From PCC-6802 sp943367755 (lineage in GTDB: Bacteria; Cyanobacteriota; Cyanobacteriia; Pseudanabaenales; Pseudanabaenaceae): a DNA stretch of 64,000 nt. Position 1 is the first letter of the stretch; every line of letters begins with the position of its first letter. Both the position numbers and the translations under genes were made by a program. Shown piece by piece: positions 1-9,477 of the stretch. The stretch covers positions 1 through 64,000 of the forward strand of contig CALRKB020000003.1 of assembly GCA_943367755.1 (NCBI GenBank). Reading direction: 5' to 3'. Under the pieces are notes generated by a model. That model saw only the letters and a list, made by a program, of their open reading frames with translations, ran no database searches and was not told the origin of the DNA.

Positions 1-1
1 C

Positions 2-139
2 GAAGTCGGACATTCCTGGTTTAACCGCTTCCGTGGGGTATTGATTCGTTGGGCAAAGTCATCCCAGTCTTATTTGGGATTTGTCCAGATTGCGGCTTGT
101 TTAATTGTCGGTCGTAAACTCCTAGTATTTTCCGGATAG
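2..139 (+). mobile_element. 3' end of an IS5-like transposase gene (cut by window edge)
   Basis: An open frame runs from the window edge to a TAG at 137-139. It encodes about 45 residues that look like the end of an IS5-family DDE transposase: an HSWFNRFRG segment, then RWAKSSQSYLGF and a hydrophobic tail LACCLIVGRK-like (seen as IACCLIVGRK). In that family this region follows the last catalytic acidic residue. The N-terminal part lies outside the window, so intactness cannot be judged. Family assignment is from motif memory only. Confidence 0.7.
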
Positions 140-153
140 GCTCTAAGCACTAC

Positions 154-645
154 TTAATAATAGCCACCACGACGATTGTAGGCTTCCTGGCTATTGCCAA
201 TATCCCGACGGATTTGCCACAGGTTCCAACCATTGTAGTACTGATTGATATAGTGACTGAGCCCTTCTCCATCAGCATTCCGACCTAACTCTTGTTGATA
301 AATTTGGTTTATAGCGCGTGCTAGGTCAGAGTTGTAGCCATAGCTGTAGTTGTTATAGGGGCTGTAAGTGCGGTAATTGTAGCTAAAGTTGTTATAGGGG
401 CTGTAGGAGCGGTAATTGTTGTAGTTGTAGTTGTAGTTGTTATAGGGTCTGTAAGTGCGGTAATTATAGTTGTAGTTATGTGGACTTGGGTTATAACGGT
501 TATAGTCGCGGCGAGGCTGCACGTTTTGGCATTGCAGATGATTCCCACTCTGCCAACACCTGGTTTGTGCTTGTGCGGGTTGCCAGCCTCCTAGAGTAAG
601 AGCAGCAGCGATCGCAGCCAGGCCAGTAGCAACAAATTTTTTCAT
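154..645 (-). CDS. Secreted Tyr/Asn-rich protein with a DUF4214-like C-terminus
   Basis: 163 residues. A signal peptide is clear: MKKF, a hydrophobic stretch to about residue 20, then an AQAQ-type cleavage site. Residues 45-105 are low complexity, built from short Tyr-Asn-Pro-Ser units in which a block of about 15 residues is repeated three or four times. The last 55 residues (LARAINQIYQQELGRNADG and on) resemble the DUF4214 repeat found in exported, often calcium-binding or surface proteins. The start is supported by GGAGGTAA just upstream on the minus strand. Likely exported to periplasm or cell surface; the function is unknown. Confidence 0.75.
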   Translation of the reverse strand: MKKFVATGLAAIAAALTLGGWQPAQAQTRCWQSGNHLQCQNVQPRRDYNRYNPSPHNYNYNYRTYRPYNNYNYNYNNYRSYSPYNNFSYNYRTYSPYNNYSYGYNSDLARAINQIYQQELGRNADGEGLSHYINQYYNGWNLWQIRRDIGNSQEAYNRRGGYY

Positions 646-999
646 TGCTTTACCTCCAGAGAACTCTCTCTACTTCTAGGATACTAATTTTTTTAGATAA
701 TGGTGTTTGGCAATCGCACCTCTGCCAGAGAGCAATTGCAAGCATTCCTGAGTAAGAAAGAAGCTAAATAGCGATTAGGAAAAATAAAGAGTGATTTGAA
801 TCATCGATCGCCAGTAAGCTCGATCGCCATCTCAACTATTTTTAAGCCTTAAATTTAGTTCAATAGGACTTAAGCATCGCGCCCTATAAAAACAGAAAGG
901 CGAGTTTGAGGACACAGCCCCAAACCTAGCTTAGTCTGGGTTTCCTTTTTCATTGCGTAAGTCCTGGTCAATACAATTGCAAGGTTTAGGGTAAAAGTG
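646..999. other. Intergenic region between divergent genes
   Basis: About 350 bases that must hold the promoters of both the minus-strand secreted protein and the plus-strand kinase. The sequence at 922-948 can form a weak hairpin (AAACC ... GGGTTT) followed by a T-rich run, which could be a leader or attenuator ahead of the kinase gene. No open frame or RNA gene was recognised. Confidence 0.4.
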
Positions 1000-3252
1000 A
1001 TGGCTGAAATCGGACAAATATTAAATGGACGTTATAGATTAACAAAAGCTCTTGGTTCAGGTGGTATGGGGTTGACCTATATCGCTGAAGATATGAGGTT
1101 ACCTGGACAACCCAAGTGTGCGATCAAACATTTACGACCTCCTACGGCAGATCCCCACACCCTGTTAACGTTCAGGACTCTGTTTAAGCGAGAGATTGAT
1201 GCCCTAAGACAGTTGAGCGATCATGACAAGATCCCGCAACTAATTGATGATTTTGAGGAAGCAGGCGAATTTTATCTCGTACGCGAGTACATTGAAGGAC
1301 ATCCTTTGAGAATGGAAATGGCACTGGGGATTCGTTGGACCGAGCCTCAGGTGATTGAGATGCTACAAGAAGTGCTGTCAATCTTAAATTTTGTCCATAG
1401 TCAGGGAGTAATTCATCGCGATATTAAGCCCGATAATATTATCCGTCGCCAAGCAGATGGCAAGTTGGTGTTGATTGACTTTGGTGCTGTCAAGCGGCTG
1501 AGCATACAGCCTGGAGGATCGCCACTGGTAAGCGCCACAAATGTAGTTGGCACCTTCGGCTATATGGCTGGCGAGCAAGGACAAGGTAGACCCAAACTGA
1601 ATAGCGATCTTTATTCCCTGGGTATTGTTGGCATCCAGGCACTCACTGGTCTGCTATCAACCCAGTTCCAGGAAGACGAGCAAACAGGAGAACTGATCTG
1701 GCGGCATTCTGTTTCAGTTAGCAATGGGTTGGCAGCGGTTCTAACTAAGATGGTAAAAACTCATTTTAGAGATCGGTATCAGTCTGCCACTGAGGTATTA
1801 CGAGACTTAGGACAATTTGCGCCAAGTCTAGTACTTGCGGTCACTGCACCTGAAATTGAGCAAAGCTACGCAACGCCCAATGTCGTACCTTCAAATATCA
1901 GAATATCAGCGAATTCTGCACAGCCCGAACCAGATTTTTCGTCACATCCTACAGTGCTTGGTCTCCAACTATCGGAAGCGATCTCCAAACATTACAACTC
2001 CAAAGCCAATCCTCCGGCTAAAGGGAACAACCAGTCAAATTTGGCGGTGCCTACCCATCCGTTGGCAAATCAGCCCTCGGCTGGCCACAATTCACCACCA
2101 TCACCTATCCCACAACCAATCCAATCGGCTGCTTCTAGCCAATCTTTTCAACCTTCACAGTCTTCGACCTCTTCTGGGCGGAGTGGCATCAGGGTGGTGG
2201 CGATCGCCGCAGGAATTTGCGCGATCGCAGCTGTGGGCACAGCATTTGGGCTGAGACCAGGTGGTGTCTTGCCTGTGAATCAATCCTCGATCGACCCTAA
2301 TCCCACAATTGCCAAGTTAGTTGATGCTGGTGGGGACAAGAAATTAACCGTAGGAGCGATCGCGTTCAGAGATGTGACTAAAGATAAAGATGCCTACAAT
2401 TCTTTGTTAGCATTCCTCAAAACCGAGCTGGGCAGCGATGTTAACTACGAACTCGAAATAGTTCCGATTAAGGGCGGACAGAAAGCGATCGATCTAATCA
2501 AGCAAAAGATGGCGAACAAAGAGTGGGACATTGTTTTTACGCGTCTGCCTAACCTTTCCGTTGCGGCGCAAGACAATGGCTATGTCTATGCCGCCAGGAT
2601 GTCTCCCGAACGCAAAGAAGGGGACTCAGTCTTTTTTGTCAAAGTGGATAGCCGCATTACCAAGTTTGACGATATCGTAGACAATCCTAGTCTCAAAATT
2701 GCGCTGGGTAACTTTGATAGCGCTCAGTCTTTCTACGTGCCGCTTTTTCACTTGTACGGTACAGCTTTGCAGGCTAGTTATGATAACTCACCCAGAGATA
2801 TTTATGAGAAGGTTAAATCAGGTGCAGCAGATGTAGGAGTAGGAAGTTCTAATGCTGTCTTACGGCGCAACTCATCTAATCCAAATTCTGAAGAATCGAA
2901 TGGGAAGCAAGATCTGCCAGAGGCTATTCCTCCAGGAGAACGGAAAGCTATATTTCGTATTATCAAGCCCAGAAATGAAGACATACCGATCCCTCCTTCT
3001 GGGGTCTACATTTCTCCGCAGATCTCTCAAGCAGAGCGCGATGCGATTATGAAAACGCTATTTAAAGCACCAGCACCAATCCAGAAACAAGCCCGTTACG
3101 GACAGGGTGACGAACCTGACTATACGGTATTTCGCAAAGTATCCAAACGGGTAAATGAGATCTTGAAATGTGCTGACTATGGTGGCGATCGGCAGGTCGA
3201 TCCTAATCAGTTCTATCCTGCTCGCTTTTACAAGCGCAATGGCTGTTCGTGA
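1000..3252 (+). CDS. Ser/Thr protein kinase fused through one membrane helix to a PhnD-like binding domain
   Basis: About 750 residues. Residues 10-280 form a Hanks-type kinase domain: glycine loop GSGGMG near 20, AIK lysine near 44, HRDIKPDN near 140, DFG near 160. A Pro/Ser/Gln-rich linker follows to about 395, then one membrane helix (VVAIAAGICAIAAVGTAF). Residues 450-740 look like a phosphate/phosphonate-type periplasmic binding domain (PhnD superfamily). The layout implies a cytoplasmic kinase with an outside ligand sensor; the ligand is unknown. GTG at 997 directly precedes the ATG at 1000; both fit the AGGG at 988-991, and I prefer the ATG. Kinase and domain calls are firm; the sensor role is inference. 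Confidence 0.85.
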   Translation: MAEIGQILNGRYRLTKALGSGGMGLTYIAEDMRLPGQPKCAIKHLRPPTADPHTLLTFRTLFKREIDALRQLSDHDKIPQLIDDFEEAGEFYLVREYIEGHPLRMEMALGIRWTEPQVIEMLQEVLSILNFVHSQGVIHRDIKPDNIIRRQADGKLVLIDFGAVKRLSIQPGGSPLVSATNVVGTFGYMAGEQGQGRPKLNSDLYSLGIVGIQALTGLLSTQFQEDEQTGELIWRHSVSVSNGLAAVLTKMVKTHFRDRYQSATEVLRDLGQFAPSLVLAVTAPEIEQSYATPNVVPSNIRISANSAQPEPDFSSHPTVLGLQLSEAISKHYNSKANPPAKGNNQSNLAVPTHPLANQPSAGHNSPPSPIPQPIQSAASSQSFQPSQSSTSSGRSGIRVVAIAAGICAIAAVGTAFGLRPGGVLPVNQSSIDPNPTIAKLVDAGGDKKLTVGAIAFRDVTKDKDAYNSLLAFLKTELGSDVNYELEIVPIKGGQKAIDLIKQKMANKEWDIVFTRLPNLSVAAQDNGYVYAARMSPERKEGDSVFFVKVDSRITKFDDIVDNPSLKIALGNFDSAQSFYVPLFHLYGTALQASYDNSPRDIYEKVKSGAADVGVGSSNAVLRRNSSNPNSEESNGKQDLPEAIPPGERKAIFRIIKPRNEDIPIPPSGVYISPQISQAERDAIMKTLFKAPAPIQKQARYGQGDEPDYTVFRKVSKRVNEILKCADYGGDRQVDPNQFYPARFYKRNGCS

Positions 3253-3291
3253 AATTATTCCACCTGTATATTTTTTATTGATGGGCTTTAT

Positions 3292-3358
3292 GTAGGGGCA
3301 GGTTTTGTACAAGCGCTATAAGTGACAAGCAAAAGCTTCTAGCTAAACCTGCCCCTAC
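3292..3358. repeat. Palindromic intergenic repeat between convergent genes
   Basis: A perfect 14-base inverted repeat, GTAGGGGCAGGTTT at 3292-3305 and its complement at 3345-3358, surrounds a 39-base centre. Elements ending in GTAGGGGC are common dispersed intergenic repeats in cyanobacteria. It sits between the 3' ends of the kinase gene and phoU, so the RNA hairpin could help end transcription from both sides. Confidence 0.6.
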
Positions 3359-3401
3359 GCCAATGAATTTTTTACAGCACCTATTTTTTCGTGGGAATTA
3401 C

Positions 3402-4073
3402 CTATCGATCGCCCGTGACAATATAACTTACCCGTTTACCAATGTTTGTGGCATGGTCTGCCATACGTTCCAGGTGATGTATGGCTAATACCATCAGCAT
3501 AATTGGTTCTAAGGATGTGTTGGTGCTATTCTGCTTCGCTAGCAAATTATAGAGAGCCTTATAGTCCGAATCTACAGCATCATCTTTTTCTTTAATATCT
3601 CTCCCCGCTTCGGCATCGAAGTTGGCTACTGCACCTAAGCTCAGGGCTAGCATCGCTTGAGCACGATTGGACATCACTTGCAGTCGATCCATATGCATTG
3701 GGACGGGATACGGAAAAAGCTTGACGGCAATTTCCCCTAAATTTTCCGCATAGTCGCCAATCCGCTCTAAGTCTCTGACCATATGCACTAGGGCACTCAA
3801 AAGTCGTAAATCGCGGGAAACAGGTGCCTGTAGAGCAATTAGATCGAAGCAGTCTAGTTCGATCTGACGATAAAATTGATCGATCTGCTTATCTTGGGCA
3901 TCAATTTTAATGGCTGCGTCTAAATCGCGTTCGAATAAAGCTTTGTGCGCTAACAAGCAGGAATTTTCTACCAGAGCGCCCATACGCAAAGCCTCTTGCT
4001 CTAATTCGCGTAATTGACGGTCAAAGCGCTTTCGTGTTCGATGGCGCTCTTCCTCAGTAGAGATTTCTATCAT
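3402..4073 (-). CDS. phoU: PhoU phosphate signalling regulator
   Basis: 224 residues from the ATG at 4073. An in-frame TTG further upstream (4109) is a weaker start with no ribosome site. Two homologous three-helix halves are visible, each with the metal-binding E-x-x-x-D-x-x-x-N signature: LERIGDYAEN near residue 95 and LERMADHATN near 205. PhoU links the PstSCAB phosphate transporter to a histidine kinase and dampens phosphate uptake. No pst genes are nearby, so the gene is isolated here. It lies 3' to 3' with the PhnD-kinase gene. Confidence 0.9.
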   Translation of the reverse strand: MIEISTEEERHRTRKRFDRQLRELEQEALRMGALVENSCLLAHKALFERDLDAAIKIDAQDKQIDQFYRQIELDCFDLIALQAPVSRDLRLLSALVHMVRDLERIGDYAENLGEIAVKLFPYPVPMHMDRLQVMSNRAQAMLALSLGAVANFDAEAGRDIKEKDDAVDSDYKALYNLLAKQNSTNTSLEPIMLMVLAIHHLERMADHATNIGKRVSYIVTGDR

Positions 4074-4215
4074 GGTGGGATTCAAAATAATGGGCCGATA
4101 AATAAGCAATATCTATCGCAAGATGATTAAAACTCAAATACTCTAGACATTTTAGTAGTTTGGATACCATTGACAAAAGAGTTTGAGAAATGTGCCGAAA
4201 ATCAAGGATGTTAGA

Positions 4216-7200
4216 TTAGTTCGGCATTTCCAACTTTAGCGTGGACTGATTAAGCTCTGGTAAAGCTAACTGCATTTTTTCCAACCACTCGATTAAGTTA
4301 TCTAGCTGCTTATCTGGTGTTAAGACTCCCAAACCCCTCACCGTCACTTTGTTTTGCTGATACACAAACCGAGGTTGCAGATGTACTGGCAATTTTTGTT
4401 GCAATAGTTTCCACGCTGGCTCCTCCATTTTAGTCTCTAGGGTTACATGTTGTTTACCATCGGGTTTAATCCGCGAAAATCCAATTTTCTTAGCGACCTG
4501 TTTTAGCTCCATTACTTTAATCAATCTTTGGGCAGCAGTGGGGACGGGGCCATAGCGATCGCACCATTCCTCGACAATCTGGCCTAGTTCTCGTCGCGAG
4601 TTCACGGCAGCGACAGCGCGGTAAGCACTCATCTTTTGATCCGCGTCGCTGATATAGTCGGCGGGGATAAATGCCGTAATCGGGATCTCGATCAGTGTAT
4701 CGTCTACCTCTGGAATTGCAGAGCCGCGAATTTCGGCGATCGCCTCCTGCAACATCTCCATATACAGGTCAAAGCCAATCGTATCCATCTGACCTGACTG
4801 TTCTGCACCCAGTAAGTTGCCAACACCCCGAATTTCCATATCGCGCATGGCGAGCTGATAGCCAGAACCGAGATGGGTAAATTCCTGAATTGCACGCAGG
4901 CGTTGGCGAGCAGTTTCGGTGAGTTCGCCCTTGGCCTGATAAAACAGCCAGGCATGCGCCTGAATACCCGCACGACCCACCCGCCCGCGCAGTTGATAGA
5001 GTTGTGCTAAGCCCAGTTTTTGCGCATCTTCGATAATAATCGTGTTCACGCGGGGGATATCCAGGCCAGATTCAATAATTGTCGTGCAGACGAGCACATC
5101 CGCTTCGCCACTATTGAAGGTGAGCATGGTGGTTTCTAGTTCGGCCTCTGGCATTTGCCCGTGGGCGATCGCCAGACGCGCACTGGGGATCATTTCGCGA
5201 ATTTTCGTCGATGTTTCCTCAATACCTTCAATACGCGGCACAACGTAAAATACCTGCCCACCACGATCTAGCTCCTGACGAATGGCGGCTCTGACAGCAT
5301 CTGCGTTGTAGCGCGAAAGATGGGTTTTAATTGCCCGCCGCGATGGTGGTGGCGTGGCAATCAAGCTCATCTCTCTCACCCCCGATAGCGTCATATACAA
5401 TGTGCGCGGGATTGGGGTAGCGCTTAGAGTAAGTACGTCTACCTCGGTTTTGAGCGATTTAATTTTTTCCTTTTGTGCCACGCCAAATCGCTGTTCTTCG
5501 TCAACTACGAGCAAGCCCAAATCTTTAAATTTAATTTCCTTGGAAAGTAGCTGGTGCGTGCCCACGACCAGATCGAGTTCGCCTGTTGCTAGTTTCTGAA
5601 TAATTTCTTTGCGTTCGCTGGCGGATCTAAAGCGATTGAGCAACGCAATTTTGATCGGATAGGGAGCATAGCGTTCTTGCAGCGTGTGATAGTGCTGCTG
5701 TGCCAAAATCGTCGTGGGTGCGAGCAGAGCCGCTTGCTTGTCACTGGTGACGGCCTTAAAGATGGCGCGAATTGCAACTTCAGTTTTGCCGAATCCCACA
5801 TCGCCGCAGACGAGGCGATCCATGGGGCGATCGCTTTCCATATCCTGCTTGACATCCTGGGTGGATTTGAGCTGATCGGGCGTGGGTTGGTAGGGGAAAG
5901 AATCTTCCATCTCCTGCTGCCAGTGCATATCCGTGGGGAAGGCATAGCCTACCTGCTGCGATCGCTTGGCATATAACTCCAGCAGATCGATCGCAATTTT
6001 CTTGATCGCCTTGCGGGCTTTGTTGGTGGCATTCGTCCATGCCTTGCCAGTCATACGATTGAGCTGCGGTTTGCCTTCCGCCATGCTGCGATAGCGCGAT
6101 AGCGATGCCATCTGATCGGCGGCGACGCGCAGAAGACCATCTTCGTATTTAACAACTAAATATTCGCGCGTTTCGTTGTTAACGGTCAGTCTTTCCAGGC
6201 GCAGAAACTGCCCAATGCCATGGTGCTTGTGGACTACATAATCTCCCGCCGAGAGTTTGTTGAGATCGACCTGCTTAGAAGCAGCTCGTCGCCGCTTGCG
6301 GACATAGGTAGGTGTACCGAGCGCGTGCTGCCCAAAAAACTCGCGATCGCTGACAATTACGATCCGAAATGTTGGTAAGACAAATCCCTGAATTTCTGCC
6401 ACGCCAGAGTATTTCAAGGCAACAGGGGTGCGGGAATTGTGGAGCTTTTCAATCGCGGGATAATCGCGCACATTGGGCACAAACTGGGCAGGACAGTCGT
6501 GCTCGTGCAACAGTGCTACAGCTCTAGAAGGTTGTGCCGATACAATCGAGATTTGATAGTGGGAGTCGCGATATTCGCGCAGCGTCTTCGACAGATTTGC
6601 AAATTGATGCGGTATCGCTGGTATCGGTCGGCTGGCAAGATTAATTGGGATTAGATGGTTTGGCAAATGCTGATAGCTAAGTTTATCCTCAGCTAATTCG
6701 GTGAGGTAGAGGCGCTCAAACCTGGATTCTATTTCAGCAAGACATGCGGTGAAAGGGCGATGCAGAGAGTTGGTATTCGATAAGCGATCGAACGCCTGCG
6801 ATGCAGCTTCATACCAGCGATCGCTATGTGCTTGGCACTGCTCTAGTTCGTCAATCGCGACTAAGCAATTGTCTGGGAGGAAGTCCAACAGAGAAGCACT
6901 AGAGGCAGGATGGATCGCCCTTGGCTGTTGCTTTTCTTCAGGTTTGTCATCTAGCTCTTCATCATCAGAATTATCTGGTCGATCTGGCTCACCAAATATG
7001 GCGGCAAAACTTGTAGGTGTAAGGGTAATTGTGGCGATCGCATCCAGAGTCCTTTGCGTCGCGGAGTCAAATTCGCGAATTTTCTCGATTTCATCGCCAA
7101 ACCAGTCCAGACGCACGGGTAACTCGCAGGAGACGGGAAAAATATCCACAATGTCACCGCGTCGACTCCATTGACCTTCAGTTTCAACTAAGGACGTGCG

Positions 7201-7758
7201 TTCGTAGCCCAAATGCGTTAAGCGATCGGCTAAAGCCTCTAAGCCTAGCTCCATACCTACGCTTAATTGCAGGCAATAGGCTTGAAATTGTTCTAAGGTT
7301 GGCAAGTGCGGTTGCAGGGCGCGATCGGTTGCCACGATCGCCAGACGATTTTCGGTATTGGGTTTAGTACCAGATTTACCATTGTTCTGGATAGCTTCCT
7401 CGGGACTGATGTCTGAGGTGTCACTCACTAAATCTGAGAGTACCTGCATCTGCGCCCAAATAATCTCAGGTTCGGGCGCGTAGGTTTCGTAGGGAAGCGC
7501 GTCAGAAGTGGGGTAGAAATACACGGTTTTCCAGCCCATTGCCTCCAACTGCACCGCCCAGCGTCCCGCCTCCTCGATTGTGGCTGTTACTACCAACAAA
7601 GGACGGTTTTGCTTTTGCGCTATGCACGAACTAACGATGCCTTTACCCAAGCGGGAAATACCACTGAGGCCAAGGCACCGCGATTTTTGCAGCTTGGTTT
7701 CTAATTCGCTCGTGAGAGGCGATCGCGCCAACGCCCGAATGACAGAGGAAAATGCCAT
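4216..7758 (-). CDS. mfd: Transcription-repair coupling factor Mfd
   Basis: 1180 residues, the normal size. The N-terminal third is the degenerate UvrB-like module that binds UvrA. An RNA polymerase interaction domain follows near 480-560 (SAGDYVVHKHHGIGQF). The RecG-like translocase has Walker A GDVGFGKTEVA near 650, a DEEQRFG box, ATPIPRTL and TTIIESGLDIP; the C-terminal domain closes the protein. Mfd pushes stalled RNA polymerase off damaged DNA and recruits UvrABC. A Ser/Glu/Asp-rich insert lies near residues 255-285. It is followed by phoU on the same strand after a 142-base gap, so linkage is uncertain. Confidence 0.97.
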   Translation of the reverse strand: MAFSSVIRALARSPLTSELETKLQKSRCLGLSGISRLGKGIVSSCIAQKQNRPLLVVTATIEEAGRWAVQLEAMGWKTVYFYPTSDALPYETYAPEPEIIWAQMQVLSDLVSDTSDISPEEAIQNNGKSGTKPNTENRLAIVATDRALQPHLPTLEQFQAYCLQLSVGMELGLEALADRLTHLGYERTSLVETEGQWSRRGDIVDIFPVSCELPVRLDWFGDEIEKIREFDSATQRTLDAIATITLTPTSFAAIFGEPDRPDNSDDEELDDKPEEKQQPRAIHPASSASLLDFLPDNCLVAIDELEQCQAHSDRWYEAASQAFDRLSNTNSLHRPFTACLAEIESRFERLYLTELAEDKLSYQHLPNHLIPINLASRPIPAIPHQFANLSKTLREYRDSHYQISIVSAQPSRAVALLHEHDCPAQFVPNVRDYPAIEKLHNSRTPVALKYSGVAEIQGFVLPTFRIVIVSDREFFGQHALGTPTYVRKRRRAASKQVDLNKLSAGDYVVHKHHGIGQFLRLERLTVNNETREYLVVKYEDGLLRVAADQMASLSRYRSMAEGKPQLNRMTGKAWTNATNKARKAIKKIAIDLLELYAKRSQQVGYAFPTDMHWQQEMEDSFPYQPTPDQLKSTQDVKQDMESDRPMDRLVCGDVGFGKTEVAIRAIFKAVTSDKQAALLAPTTILAQQHYHTLQERYAPYPIKIALLNRFRSASERKEIIQKLATGELDLVVGTHQLLSKEIKFKDLGLLVVDEEQRFGVAQKEKIKSLKTEVDVLTLSATPIPRTLYMTLSGVREMSLIATPPPSRRAIKTHLSRYNADAVRAAIRQELDRGGQVFYVVPRIEGIEETSTKIREMIPSARLAIAHGQMPEAELETTMLTFNSGEADVLVCTTIIESGLDIPRVNTIIIEDAQKLGLAQLYQLRGRVGRAGIQAHAWLFYQAKGELTETARQRLRAIQEFTHLGSGYQLAMRDMEIRGVGNLLGAEQSGQMDTIGFDLYMEMLQEAIAEIRGSAIPEVDDTLIEIPITAFIPADYISDADQKMSAYRAVAAVNSRRELGQIVEEWCDRYGPVPTAAQRLIKVMELKQVAKKIGFSRIKPDGKQHVTLETKMEEPAWKLLQQKLPVHLQPRFVYQQNKVTVRGLGVLTPDKQLDNLIEWLEKMQLALPELNQSTLKLEMPN

Positions 7759-7881
7759 AATTTTGACAACGGTAACCCGACCGCTTAAGGTCTTAAGTGG
7801 CTAAATGAGTGATTGAGTTATGCTGATTGTATCAAATTGTAAATAGCGACTTATGCAGTCCTAACGTTTGGGTGAAAGTTT

Positions 7882-8505
7882 ATGACCCTGCAACTACTTG
7901 ATAAAACGACTCTAGAAACAATCCCAGGCACCTGCCTAACTCTGTATGGCGTAAGTTGGGAGCAATTTGAAGCAATTGATGCTGTTCTCGCTGACTTTTC
8001 TGAGCTACGCCTAACCTATCTGGACGGAATCCTAGATATTATGTCTCCACTTTCCGATGAACATGAAGATTCTAAACGCACGCTCAACTTACTACTAGAA
8101 GCATATCTCCACTTTATAAATATGCGATTCTATGCTCGTGGTAGCCGTACTTTGGGTAGCAAAGCATTAAAAGCTCAGGGAGAACCTGACGATTCTTATA
8201 ATCTGGAGACTAAAAAGAATATTCCCGGTTTGATCCTTGAGGTCGTAGTTACCAGTGGTGGGGTAAGTAAGCTGGAGATATATAGGCGAATTGGTGTTCC
8301 CGAAGTGTGGTTTTGGCGGAAGGGACAACTCTATCTCTATCATTTAAGACCTGATGGATACGAAGCGGCGGAACGCATCCCGAAGGGAATCGCCCAAAGC
8401 GAACTGCTACCAGACCTAGACATCTCCTTACTAGTGCTTCATGCCAATATGGAAGACCAATACGATGCCGTCCAAGCATTCACAAAAGCAATTTCTAAAA
8501 ACTAA
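7882..8505 (+). CDS. Uma2-family (DUF820) endonuclease-like protein
   Basis: 207 residues. The PD-(D/E)XK-like core typical of Uma2 proteins is visible: an acidic GEPDDS segment near 115, LILEVVVTSGG near 128 and a Lys-Tyr pair before GVPEVWFW near 150. These proteins occur in dozens of paralogues in cyanobacterial genomes; the biological target is unknown. It ends 21 bases before ribE on the same strand but is probably not functionally tied to it. Confidence 0.85.
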   Translation: MTLQLLDKTTLETIPGTCLTLYGVSWEQFEAIDAVLADFSELRLTYLDGILDIMSPLSDEHEDSKRTLNLLLEAYLHFINMRFYARGSRTLGSKALKAQGEPDDSYNLETKKNIPGLILEVVVTSGGVSKLEIYRRIGVPEVWFWRKGQLYLYHLRPDGYEAAERIPKGIAQSELLPDLDISLLVLHANMEDQYDAVQAFTKAISKN

Positions 8506-8526
8506 TTCCCAGACCCCATACCCTAA

Positions 8527-9186
8527 ATGTTCACAGGCTTAATCCAATCCCTAGGACAAATCGAACATTGCGATCGCCATCACATCGTGATTCGCTGCCC
8601 AGACTTGAGAGATAAATTAGTACTGGGCGATAGCGTCGCCGTGAATGGAGTGTGCCTCACCGTAGCGAAAATTCAGACATCAGGATTTGTGGCTGATGTC
8701 TCGCCAGAGACGCTCGATCGTTCCAATTTGGGCGATCGCAATCTCACACCTGTAAATCTCGAACTAGCCCTCGCAGTAGGAGATCGCCTGGGCGGTCATT
8801 TCGTGACGGGACACATTGATGGGATAGGAACTCTGCGCGAAAGCAAAATGCAGGGCGGTGCCTGGGAGATGAGTTTTGAGGCGATGGCTTCGGTTGGGCG
8901 CTATATCGTATTTAAGGGTAGCGTTGCCGTGAATGGCGTTAGTTTAACCGTAGCGAGTTGTAACGATGACGGTACTTACTTTAGCGTTGCCGTAATTCCG
9001 CACACTTATCAAAATACTAACTTGTCACATCTCAAACCTGGCAATAAAGTAAATCTGGAATCGGATGTATTGGGCAAGTATGTGGAAAAGTTCTTGCGTC
9101 TAGATCGACAAGAAGCCCATCAACCAAACGGGTACCCTAAAGAAAAAGCAATAACTGCTGATTTCCTAGCCGAACACGGCTGGTAA
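8527..9186 (+). CDS. ribE: Riboflavin synthase alpha chain
   Basis: 219 residues. It shows the two tandem lumazine-binding barrels of the family, each with its VNGV(C/S)LTV motif (near residues 39 and 137) and the start signature MFTGLIQ. The enzyme dismutates two molecules of 6,7-dimethyl-8-ribityllumazine to riboflavin and 5-amino-6-ribitylamino-uracil in the cytoplasm. GHFVTGHIDG near 95 is the conserved substrate-binding segment. The gene name ribC is used for the same enzyme in some genomes. No other rib genes are adjacent. Confidence 0.95.
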   Translation: MFTGLIQSLGQIEHCDRHHIVIRCPDLRDKLVLGDSVAVNGVCLTVAKIQTSGFVADVSPETLDRSNLGDRNLTPVNLELALAVGDRLGGHFVTGHIDGIGTLRESKMQGGAWEMSFEAMASVGRYIVFKGSVAVNGVSLTVASCNDDGTYFSVAVIPHTYQNTNLSHLKPGNKVNLESDVLGKYVEKFLRLDRQEAHQPNGYPKEKAITADFLAEHGW

Positions 9187-9222
9187 TACAAATTAGAACT
9201 TAGCTATTCAAAATATTCTATA

Positions 9223-9385
9223 GTTGGGAGTAGTCCAAGAGAAGTGAGGTCACTGTGTGCATGGATGACGTTAGCGCACAAAGGCTCAGGCCCTAGAACA
9301 GGGCAGAGTAAGTTCCGGTTCCACACACTTCTGCGTTGGATCGCCAGCGAAGTTTTCAAGCTGGGTGTACTGATTTTCTCGACAA
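9223..9385 (+). ncRNA. Candidate structured RNA downstream of ribE
   Basis: No frame is open here, but the plus strand folds well. A closing stem pairs 9234-9246 with 9326-9340 (TCCAA and AGAAGTG with their complements). Inside are hairpins TGTGC/GCACA (9256-9280) and GCCCT/AGGGC (9290-9304). A further hairpin CCAGC/GCTGG lies at 9344-9364. A possible -10 box TATTCT at 9214-9219 would start RNA near 9226. The size and long closing stem loosely recall 6S RNA, but the branched interior does not fit it well, and I could not match it to any family. Strand is inferred from the promoter-like box. Confidence 0.4.
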
Positions 9386-9477
9386 ACCTCTAAAATTGCA
9401 GGATCTACTCTCTAAATTGGAAAGCCACTTGCAGCTCCAATGGATTTATAGATAAAACGAGATCGTTTTGCAACCGC

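Noticed and set aside
321..548. Thr/Ile-rich frame on the minus strand
   Set aside because: It is the shadow of the Tyr/Asn repeats of the secreted protein in another frame.
5589..7367. Several open frames of 60-140 codons across mfd on both strands
   Set aside because: They lie wholly inside the well-conserved mfd gene, have no ribosome sites and biased Arg/Ser composition.
9223..9385. Cobalamin, glutamine or FMN riboswitch
   Set aside because: Core motifs of these classes are missing, and the element is after ribE rather than before a regulated gene on the same strand.
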